A DNA stretch of 63,505 bases from Rhodopirellula europaea 6C (GTDB lineage Bacteria > Planctomycetota > Planctomycetia > Pirellulales > Pirellulaceae). Where the stretch lies: contig NZ_ANMO01000133.1 of NCBI RefSeq assembly GCF_000338295.1, positions 1-63,505 of the forward strand, given 5' to 3'. The notes beneath the pieces are model-generated. The model was given only the letters and a program-made list of their open reading frames with translations. It was not told the DNA's origin and did no database searches. Shown here in pieces: positions 16,601 through 23,098 of the stretch (the first letter of the stretch is position 1; each line of letters opens with the position of its first letter). Made by a program: the position numbers and the translations under genes.

Positions 16601-17692
16601 GTAGTGCTCTTCGTTTTTCTTGTATGGCTTGGGCAAGAGTCGGGCTGACGTGATTGGTTTGTTGACTCGAACCCACCATGTGACTTCGCTGCCCTTGGCC
16701 ACCGAGACTCGCACGGTGTCTTCGATGCGGCGGTTCTCGAGCCCGGTGAACTCGGGGTAGTCGATCTCTGCATCGCTTCGCGTGACGGCCGGATATTCGA
16801 ACACTTCGACCCGGTATTCTTCGCTTGACCAGTGAGGCAGTGCGACTCGGTAGGTGAAGGACTCATCGACTTCAGGAACCAAACCGCCCCAGATCGGGTC
16901 AGCCATGCTTCGCCGCATTGGCAGTCGTGCAACACGCGGTTCAGCTTGGTCCTCTGCGATCGTTTCGGCGTCTGTCGCATTCGCGACTGGTTGATTGTCG
17001 ATTGCCGTGAGGACGAGTTCGGGTTCCACCGCGGATTGACGATCGATCCAATCGGCTTGGAATTCCGCCGTCACCAATAAGTTCGTGCCGCGTTCAATTT
17101 CGGTGCTGCCGGGTTGGATCACCACGTCAGGTTTGGGTAGCACAACGGATGACGCTTTGGCCGATGAGTCTGGTTCGGCCAGGAGAAAGAAAGCCGCCAA
17201 GGTGAGCGTCGCCAGCGTTCCCGACAATCCAAACAGTCGGTTGACCCACAGCCAACGTGACGACACGACATCTGGCCAATCGTTGCGACGGGCGTGTTCG
17301 CGTGCCTCTCGCATCACACGTTGATTCAGATAGTTGTCGGGCTGCTTGGCAACCGAATCATCGACGGCGGTGATCAGACGCTGGTCCAGATCCGGGTATC
17401 GGTTTTCGATCTTTCGAGCGACGGATTGGACGTTTCGAATGCGCAAGCGAGCGGCAATCAAGCAAACCAACATCGCGATCACCAACGTCGACACGATCGC
17501 GACAGACGTGGAAAGCGATGAGGTCGAGAGCGTCATCGACGATAGGAATGCAAACGTTCGCTGTGTCCACACCAGCCAAAGGAGGACGATCAGCGCGATG
17601 GCCCACGCCAGCCAGCCGAGTGATTGCCAAAAACGCAGTCGTCGCATTCGACGGATCACGGGATCGATGCAATCAAGCAATTCGTTTCGCAT
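13661..17692 (-). CDS. Giant coiled-coil membrane protein with Gln/Gly/Pro-rich segment (DUF4175-like)
   Basis: 1343 residues. Three hydrophobic segments occur near 22-44, 62-84 and 145-165. A beta-rich periplasmic region with Ig-like strands runs to about 530. A long Glu/Gln/Arg-rich coiled coil spans about 550-1010. Residues about 1020-1228 are low-complexity Gly/Gln/Pro/Ser/Glu. A charged C-terminal helix domain (REWSDGLRDIEQMVSDPELRSRATRIRERARDM) closes the protein. It resembles the DUF4175-type proteins found beside BatA genes. Its start overlaps the BatA-like gene by 20 bp and its stop overlaps the next gene by 4 bp (ATGA). A structural scaffold in the envelope complex is the likely role, by inference. 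Confidence 0.8.
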   Translation of the reverse strand: MRNELLDCIDPVIRRMRRLRFWQSLGWLAWAIALIVLLWLVWTQRTFAFLSSMTLSTSSLSTSVAIVSTLVIAMLVCLIAARLRIRNVQSVARKIENRYPDLDQRLITAVDDSVAKQPDNYLNQRVMREAREHARRNDWPDVVSSRWLWVNRLFGLSGTLATLTLAAFFLLAEPDSSAKASSVVLPKPDVVIQPGSTEIERGTNLLVTAEFQADWIDRQSAVEPELVLTAIDNQPVANATDAETIAEDQAEPRVARLPMRRSMADPIWGGLVPEVDESFTYRVALPHWSSEEYRVEVFEYPAVTRSDAEIDYPEFTGLENRRIEDTVRVSVAKGSEVTWWVRVNKPITSARLLPKPYKKNEEHYEDASPLELTQDTERPLWWSVAIQVEESQRFDVELKDDKDRSNQLSTQFIVRMLPNQSAKIRPTVGGDVSVSALEEFLIAAEVRDDHGLSRAGVSLTFAGKPPQDIVLAENIAANQKQTIQHMVDMESLEAKPDDLLSYSFWAEDKVAGESSETEVRRTQSDLYFAEVRRFEDIFREGDPQASQPSEPSEPSEQEQQAEELIETQKQIIQATWKLLQSTVRWNEQTTADVRVIADSQQDLIAQLDELAQELTEDEAKQHAANVRRSMQSAVTELNRAIETSDREPLSAAVVAEQSAYAGLLRMRASEFEVTRSQQQQPSQGSAGQQSKQQQLDELELDQEEDRYETQQQAQMTPEQQAQRETRQVLSRLSELARRQQDLNEELAQLQSAMQLADDEEEKEELRRQLERLREQQQDMLRQTDELMERMNSPENASNMQEASEQLEQTRENIREAGEAMEQQDAATALSSGKRAERELESVREEIREQAAGQFNEAMQSMRDRARELNTEQEELEEQLSEMDAPSESPGLRSSGNREELKDALTAQRESLGELMEDIEEVVQEAEESESLLAQNLYDAFRETQQRRTQERLDAASQLLQRGFDAQSQQMAGQAGEAIEELSEKIESAAESVLGNEAEGLQRAANLAEQLESAVEDEIQQARGDDPNGEGQGGTSEPSERQPGEEEPQQGQRAENQPGQGQEPGQSGQQQPGQQQTSEEGQPGRGGPGQPQDEQEPGEPTAGGEASNSETPSNQSPGEQSPGESEGGQPSNSPSQSTSPGQGGAGQGGQAQDGESSSEPTPGEPSENTEPQESTERPQGPPGLRPASQPQQGQPQEGQSQSPSMSPTAGQSGGANPTAAEAPSSSPSNFTSPLTGEGFREWSDGLRDIEQMVSDPELRSRATRIRERARDMREEIRRESKPPQWDLVEEMIVEPMRELKRDLAEEYMRRSAKKQSLVPIDRDPVPDQYSEAVRRYYERIGSGL

Positions 17693-19787
17693 AGCGTCCT
17701 CCCCAGAGGGTTTCGATCACCAACATTCCAATCGCAGCGAGCAACAACCATTGCCACAAACGTTGGTTGCTTTCCAATTCGCGATCTCGAAGTTGCAGAG
17801 TCGCTTGAGTCAGTTTTTCTGCCGTGGCGGCTTCACCCAGTCCGATGCCCAAACGTTCGAGCGTGTCTTCGTCCATCGCGTCGGTTTGGCTCTCGGACTC
17901 GGCCAGGTTGCTCGCGAATGTGATGAGTTCTTCGCCCGGCATTTTTAATTGATGAACGCCGGGACGATCGATGAAGTCAGCGTCAGAGGCTTGTTCGTAA
18001 GGCGATGACGCACCGTCCGAGCGAACCAGTTCAGCATCTTCGGTTGGCGGCCACGGAAGCGGCGTTCCCACCACGTGTCCGGCCACGTACCTCGCCGTTC
18101 CTTCGTTGCCAGAGAACATCTGAGCGATCAACGGAATGAACTTGGTCGACAACGCCAATTGGCTCGACGATGGTTGCCAACCCGTAGTCAGCAACCAAAC
18201 GTTGCCTGATTGGGCCAGTGCCGGAGCTCCTGAATCGAACGTTGCCAGGATGTTCCAACCGGCTTCTTCGAGTCCGGAAACGTTTTGGTAATTCCAAAAT
18301 TGGATTTTGCTGAAATCGTTGAATTGTGGGTCTGCCATCGACGCGAATAGGGGCGATGAGAAATCAACTCGCGACCACATGGCGTAGTCGTCGACGGATG
18401 CTTCTTTGGCAGAGAGCGACTTGTCGTTGGTGATGGTTTCAATGCAGGCCAATACATCGGACGCATCGTCGGAAGCATCCATCACGAACAACACCCGGCC
18501 ACCCGCTTCCGTGTAGGTTTGAATCGCGTTCGTGAACGCATCGTTGTTGGCGACGTCGCTGACCACAACCAACGGGCATTCACGCGGATCCAAGTCCGTT
18601 GGCAACTGAGCGACCGTGACGGTTTCCATCGAGACCGTTCGGGTTGCGTTGTCCAGAGGAACGCGTTCCAGATAATAAAACAAACTTTCGCGAGGATCGT
18701 CTGGAGTGCCGCCGACATGTAGCAGTCGATACGAGCGTTTCTCGGGAGCGACCCAGTGGATGGTGTTGTCAAAGGGCGAGTTGTCACCGGACAGCACCAT
18801 CGCGGTGACTGAATCCGCCGGTTGATCGAGACGGACAATCTGGGTCGCGTCGGCTTCGACCTGAATCGTCTGATTGTCACTCGCGTCCTTCCATTGCAAC
18901 TTCAGATCGAACTGGGAAGCGAGTTTGGAATTAACGACACGGACCGGCAGTTTACGATTGGCATCGGAGGCGGATGATTCTTGCAAGTTCTCCAGGGTTT
19001 GATCATTCATCATGATCGCGGTGGCATTGCCTTGTTCTTTCGGCACCACACGCCGGATGTCCAAGGTGACTTGTTCCGGCCAGGTGTTTTGCTGCAGTGC
19101 CTCGATTTTGGATCCGTCTTGCAGATCGGAAATCAAAACGATGCTGGCGGGACCGGGTAGCTGCCCTCGTGTGATCGCTTCACCATCGGCTGATCCGTCT
19201 TCACCCGGCGTCCGTGACTCGGTTGGCCACTGTGCCCAATCGGCGGCTTCGCGAAGCGCGGATCCGAGATCGGTGGCTCGCCATGTGGGTTGGATTTCCG
19301 TGAGAGCTTGCAGAGCGAGAGCGTTTTGGCGTTCATCGGACGTTGCCGCGAGCGACGTTTCCCAGATGCGATCGACTTTGTTGTCGAAGACAAACACCGC
19401 GAATTGATCTTGCGCCGAAAGGTCGGTGAGGACCGCTTCAGCCTTTTTGATCGCTTGTTCCCACAGGTCTTCTCGTTGCATGCTGGCACTGCGGTCAACC
19501 AACACCGCGATTCGCCGGACGGGTGTGTTATTGAACTGGTCGTCGGCACCACGCAGAAACGGTCGAGCAAAGGCGGCAGCCAACAATAGCAACGACAGTG
19601 CTCGAAGGAGCAGCAATGGCCACTGGTCCAAGCGGCTGCGACGGGTCAGTCGCGGCGGGACTTCTCGCAGGAACATCACCGAGCTGAATGGCACGGCGCC
19701 CTTGGGATGCTGCCGAATCAGGTGGAACAGGATTGGCGCGGCGACGGCCAGTGCACCGGCCAGGAAAAACGGGGCGAGCATGCTCAT
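17673..19787 (-). CDS. BatA-like membrane protein with VWA domain
   Basis: 704 residues. The N-terminus APFFLAGALAVAAPILFHLI followed by PFSSVMFLREVPP and a second helix (WPLLLLRALSLLLLAAAFARP) is the BatA/aerotolerance N-terminal domain. A VWA domain follows with MIDAS DRSAS near residue 94 and the Thr loop WRATDLGSAL. The central region contains an amidotransferase-like strand (PLVVVSDVAN, GGRVLFVMDASDDAS). A C-terminal membrane helix (WLLLAAIGMLVIETLWGGRYA) ends the protein. The stop of the DUF58 gene overlaps its ATG by 4 bp. Expected to be an inner-membrane partner of the MoxR/DUF58 pair. Confidence 0.87.
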   Translation of the reverse strand: MSMLAPFFLAGALAVAAPILFHLIRQHPKGAVPFSSVMFLREVPPRLTRRSRLDQWPLLLLRALSLLLLAAAFARPFLRGADDQFNNTPVRRIAVLVDRSASMQREDLWEQAIKKAEAVLTDLSAQDQFAVFVFDNKVDRIWETSLAATSDERQNALALQALTEIQPTWRATDLGSALREAADWAQWPTESRTPGEDGSADGEAITRGQLPGPASIVLISDLQDGSKIEALQQNTWPEQVTLDIRRVVPKEQGNATAIMMNDQTLENLQESSASDANRKLPVRVVNSKLASQFDLKLQWKDASDNQTIQVEADATQIVRLDQPADSVTAMVLSGDNSPFDNTIHWVAPEKRSYRLLHVGGTPDDPRESLFYYLERVPLDNATRTVSMETVTVAQLPTDLDPRECPLVVVSDVANNDAFTNAIQTYTEAGGRVLFVMDASDDASDVLACIETITNDKSLSAKEASVDDYAMWSRVDFSSPLFASMADPQFNDFSKIQFWNYQNVSGLEEAGWNILATFDSGAPALAQSGNVWLLTTGWQPSSSQLALSTKFIPLIAQMFSGNEGTARYVAGHVVGTPLPWPPTEDAELVRSDGASSPYEQASDADFIDRPGVHQLKMPGEELITFASNLAESESQTDAMDEDTLERLGIGLGEAATAEKLTQATLQLRDRELESNQRLWQWLLLAAIGMLVIETLWGGRYAKRIA

Positions 19788-20842
19788 CCGGAGGTTCCTC
19801 CTGAACTCAGCATGCCTGATCGACTAGCACCTACCGCTCGCCTTTGATGAGCGGAAACGAAATCAGACAACGCTTCCTGCAGCGGTCGATCGGTCGTGCT
19901 GGTGTAGATCGCGGCTCCGACGGCGTTGCAAATCGATTCGATCTGCTCGGCGTGTTCTTGGAAGGCGGACTGATAGGCTTTGCGAGTCGCATCGGGATCA
20001 ACTTGGATCTTGCGTCCCGTTTCCATGTCCACCATGACCTTGGATTCGTCCACCGAAAGATTCACTTCGTTTGGATCCAGAATTCTCAGCACGATCACTT
20101 CATGTTGTCGCGAACGCAGCAGTGCGAGTGAACGTTGCAGGTCCTCGGTCGGCGATAGCATGTCGCTGATCAGCACCACCAAACCGCGGCGGCGCGTGAT
20201 TGCGGCAATTTGAGAGATCGGTCCGTTGACGTCGGTTCCGGATCCCGAGGTTGGGCGAGCCAAGCAGGCGAGGATCTGACGCAGGTGGCCGGCTCGACTG
20301 CGAGCCGGAACAACATCCGCGATCGCTTCGTCGAACGTCATCAGTCCAACATGGTCGCGTTGCAAGGTAAGGAAGTAAGCAAGTGTCGCAGCCAACGTTC
20401 TCGCGTATTCCATTTTGGTGTATTCGAGCGACCCGTAACCCATCGACTGGCTTTGGTCGACCAACAAGTAGCAGCGTCGGTTGGTTTCGTCCTCGAACTT
20501 CTTGATGTAATAGCGGTCCGTGCGAGCGAACAGTTTCCAGTCCAGTCCTCGTGGATCATCACCAGGCGAATAGGCTCGGTATTCGCTGAATTCGACCGAG
20601 GCCCCGTGAAGAGGACTTCGGTGCAGTCCGCCAAAGAAACCTTCCACGACGAGCTTGGATCGTAGTTGCAGGTTCTTGATCCGCATCAGCGCATGCGGGT
20701 CCATGGAGGCAGCGGTTTCACCGGTGCCGTCCGCCGACGAAGCGGTCGCTCGCGAGGGCTTGGATAAGTTGCCCTGGAAAGTGCCCGTGCTGCCGTTGGT
20801 AGCTTTGCCCGACGAGCGAGATTGACGTTGAAACCAGCTCAA
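19784..20842 (-). CDS. DUF58 protein (VWA-like, MoxR partner)
   Basis: About 352 residues. The DUF58 signature is clear: SPLHGASVEFSEYRAYSPGDD, PRGLDWKLFARTDRYYIKKF, then DQSQSMG as MIDAS and LVVLISDMLSP later. DUF58 proteins are regularly encoded next to MoxR ATPases and are thought to be their targets or adaptors. The start is set at TTG 20842, one base after the moxR stop and 6 bp after GGAAG; an alternative ATG at 20704 would remove a Ser/Thr-rich, low-complexity N-terminus. The 3' end overlaps the BatA-like gene by 4 bp. Confidence 0.9.
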   Translation of the reverse strand: MSWFQRQSRSSGKATNGSTGTFQGNLSKPSRATASSADGTGETAASMDPHALMRIKNLQLRSKLVVEGFFGGLHRSPLHGASVEFSEYRAYSPGDDPRGLDWKLFARTDRYYIKKFEDETNRRCYLLVDQSQSMGYGSLEYTKMEYARTLAATLAYFLTLQRDHVGLMTFDEAIADVVPARSRAGHLRQILACLARPTSGSGTDVNGPISQIAAITRRRGLVVLISDMLSPTEDLQRSLALLRSRQHEVIVLRILDPNEVNLSVDESKVMVDMETGRKIQVDPDATRKAYQSAFQEHAEQIESICNAVGAAIYTSTTDRPLQEALSDFVSAHQRRAVGASRSGMLSSGGTSG

Positions 20843-20843
20843 A

Positions 20844-21854
20844 TCAGACTTCCGTGGGGATTTCTTGAAGAAGTCGTGTGACCAAGTTCTCAACGTTGAA
20901 ACCTTCGGCCTCGGCTCGATAACTCAGCAGGACTCGGTGTCGAAGCGTTGGGTGAGCAAGAGCCTGGATGTCTTCGGTTCGGACGTGAGCGTGGCCGTTG
21001 AGCAATGCTCTCGCCTTGGCACCGAGCACCAATGTTTGGGCGGCCCGCAGACCCGCACCCCAGGAAGCGTATTGGTTAACGAAGTCTGGCGTTCCATCAC
21101 GACCAGGCCGAGTCGCGGCGACCAAACGCACGGCGTAAGCGGCGATTGATTCCGCGATCGGAACGCGTCGAACCGCGGCGTGGAATCTCGCGACGTCTTC
21201 GCCGGTGAAGATCGGCTCGATCGGTTCCGGCTTGGTCGACGTGGTTTGCATGACCACGGCCAACTCGTCCTTGGGCGGCAAGTAGTCGATCAAAACATTG
21301 AACAAGAAACGATCGAGTTGGGCTTCGGGAAGCGGGTAGGTGCCTTCCATCTCAATCGGGTTTTGCGTCGCCAAGACGAAGAACGGTTCTTCCAGTTCAA
21401 AACGTTGGCCGCCCGCGGTGACTTGATGTTCCTGCATCGCCTCGAGCAGCGCGGCTTGTGTCTTGGGCGGTGTTCGGTTGATCTCATCGGCCAAGATCAC
21501 GTTGGCGAAGATCGGTCCTTTGACGAACTGCAGTTGCCGGTGACCATCGGCGGATTGTTCCAGGATCTCAGTCCCGGTGATGTCGGCTGGCATCAAGTCG
21601 GGGGTGAACTGAATTCGTTGGAAATTCAAATGAAAGATTTTCGCGACGCTGCTGACCAGCAAAGTTTTTGCGAGCCCCGGTGCACCGGTGATCAAGCAGT
21701 GGCCGCCGGCGAACAAACAGATCAGAAGTTGCTCGATGACTTCTTCTTGGCCGATGATGACCTTGGATAGTTCTCGGACAATTCGCTCTCGTCCGTCGCG
21801 AATTTGCTCCACCACTTGGGCTTCGTCTTCGTGGGTCATGGTATCCGTTGTCAT
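20844..21854 (-). CDS. moxR: MoxR-family AAA+ ATPase
   Basis: About 336 residues. Walker A is GAPGLAKTLL, Walker B/Mg site is ILADEINRTPPKTQAALLEAMQEHQV, sensor 1 is FVLATQNPIEMEGTYPLPEAQLDRF, and the lid contains VASWGAGLRAAQ-type helices (QYASWGAGLRAAQTLVLGAKA). MoxR ATPases act as chaperones that remodel or insert metal into VWA-domain partners. The upstream DUF4159 gene and downstream DUF58 gene are on the same strand. ATG 21854 is used; a TTG at 21863 and an ATG at 21839 are alternatives. This is the only AAA+ protein of the nine-gene operon. Confidence 0.93.
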   Translation of the reverse strand: MTTDTMTHEDEAQVVEQIRDGRERIVRELSKVIIGQEEVIEQLLICLFAGGHCLITGAPGLAKTLLVSSVAKIFHLNFQRIQFTPDLMPADITGTEILEQSADGHRQLQFVKGPIFANVILADEINRTPPKTQAALLEAMQEHQVTAGGQRFELEEPFFVLATQNPIEMEGTYPLPEAQLDRFLFNVLIDYLPPKDELAVVMQTTSTKPEPIEPIFTGEDVARFHAAVRRVPIAESIAAYAVRLVAATRPGRDGTPDFVNQYASWGAGLRAAQTLVLGAKARALLNGHAHVRTEDIQALAHPTLRHRVLLSYRAEAEGFNVENLVTRLLQEIPTEV

Positions 21855-21913
21855 GAAGTGCAATCGGGTTGGAGGAGCGTCGGAACCGTCGGTGGTTGAT
21901 ACAAAGGAATGAC

Positions 21914-23098
21914 TCAGTGGGTCATCGCATAGGTCACGATGTTGATGCCCATCGGATAGGCTTTCTTGACCGAGAACTCATCGAAGTACCATTGGTCTTC
22001 GCCTTCTCGTTCCCAGCCGTCGCCCAAGTCGGTGTTGTGGCAGATGAAAACCATGATGCGGTCTTCGTCATCGGTGATGGCGCGATAGTGAGGGACACTG
22101 GTGTCGCTTCCGTCACGCGACCATTCCCACGAACCGACACTGCCATCGGCGCGGCGTCTGGCGGAGTTGATCGCGGGGACCTGAGGTTTTTCTTTGAGTG
22201 GGTAAACGATTTGAAAGATCTCGTGTTCCAGAGGGACCTCAAATGGATCGCGATCGGGGAACACGCGTTTGAGTTCGCTCCGCATGTTTTCGTATTGGGA
22301 GTCGCCCCAGAAGTCATCCACCATCAGGAAGCCACCGTTGAGGCAATACTTGCGGAGTGCTTTCACTTCTTCGTCAGAGAAGACGAGACCACCGGGTTCG
22401 ATGATGTAGATGAATGGGTAGTCGAACAGTTCTTCGTCGGTCAGTCGCAGGACAACCGGATCCGGATTGACCTTCATGGAGGTGAGTTGTTGCAATCGAA
22501 GTGAGAAGTTGAGATCACTGTCGGGATAGTCGGTCCAGCAGCCTCCGCCACCTCGCCCACGTCCGCCGTAGGAATCGTATTCGATTCGAACGAACGTGAA
22601 GCAGTCCTTGGGGAATCGCGGATCGACTTCCCAAGTCGGGACACCATTGCGGTCGGCGGGAAGAGATCGGTTGCGGCGCCCCCAGTAACCTCGTTGGGCA
22701 AACGCAGCCCCGCCCATCAAGACAATCAACGCGGCCAAAATCCAGCGACGATGGCCGAACGGTTTGTGAGAAAAGGTTAGAGGGGTGGATTGCTGGCGGG
22801 TTTGCGTCTTGTCACCGACCGTGAACGCAGTTGTCACCTCTCCCCCAATTTCATTGGGGGAGAGGTCGAGCACGCCCTTCAGGCGTTGCTCGGGTGAGGG
22901 GGCGTCCGAGCGACATGGGACGTTCTGTGGCGTAGCGATTTCGACCGCCATGTGATCCGCCCCCTCACCCGGACGACGGCTGAACGCCGCGTCCGATCTC
23001 TCCCCCGACGATGGTCGGGGGAGAGGTGAATGGGAATGGACGCTGCCCCGAGCAAGTGCTCGCAAGATGCCCATTAGGTTGAGGTTTTTAGGAGTCAT
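21914..23098 (-). CDS. DUF4159 membrane-anchored protein with a repeat-derived N-terminal insert
   Basis: 394 residues. Residues about 118-138 form a hydrophobic segment (WILAALIVLMGGAAFAQ) like a signal anchor. The rest matches DUF4159: FTFVRIEYDSYGG, YPFIYIIEPGG, LRKYCLNGGFLMVDDFWG, and the C-terminal AYPMGINIVTYAMTH. It has a flavodoxin/amidotransferase-like fold by analogy. The start at 23098 is supported by an exact ATGA overlap with the TPR gene. The stretch from about residue 25 to 88 is encoded by an inverted pair of intergenic-type repeat units at 22837-23026, so the normal N-terminus appears lengthened in frame. An internal start near the anchor is an alternative. Confidence 0.85.
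   Translation of the reverse strand: MTPKNLNLMGILRALARGSVHSHSPLPRPSSGERSDAAFSRRPGEGADHMAVEIATPQNVPCRSDAPSPEQRLKGVLDLSPNEIGGEVTTAFTVGDKTQTRQQSTPLTFSHKPFGHRRWILAALIVLMGGAAFAQRGYWGRRNRSLPADRNGVPTWEVDPRFPKDCFTFVRIEYDSYGGRGRGGGGCWTDYPDSDLNFSLRLQQLTSMKVNPDPVVLRLTDEELFDYPFIYIIEPGGLVFSDEEVKALRKYCLNGGFLMVDDFWGDSQYENMRSELKRVFPDRDPFEVPLEHEIFQIVYPLKEKPQVPAINSARRRADGSVGSWEWSRDGSDTSVPHYRAITDDEDRIMVFICHNTDLGDGWEREGEDQWYFDEFSVKKAYPMGINIVTYAMTH
22837..23026. repeat. Inverted pair of structured repeat units (BIME-like) inside coding sequence
   Basis: Two copies of a ~72-bp unit in opposite orientation around a ~54-bp centre. Each unit has CCCTCACCC (GGGTGAGGG at 22892-22900; CCCTCACCC at 22962-22970), then a small hairpin with a TGAA loop (GAGCA/TGCTC stem at 22868-22872 and 22887-22891; GGACG/CGTCC at 22971-22975 and 22990-22994), then an outer hairpin (22837-22849 with 22853-22865; 22998-23009 with 23014-23025). 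A third unit lies at 63382-63505. The centre holds ACATGG and CCATGT, which can also pair. Confidence 0.85.
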
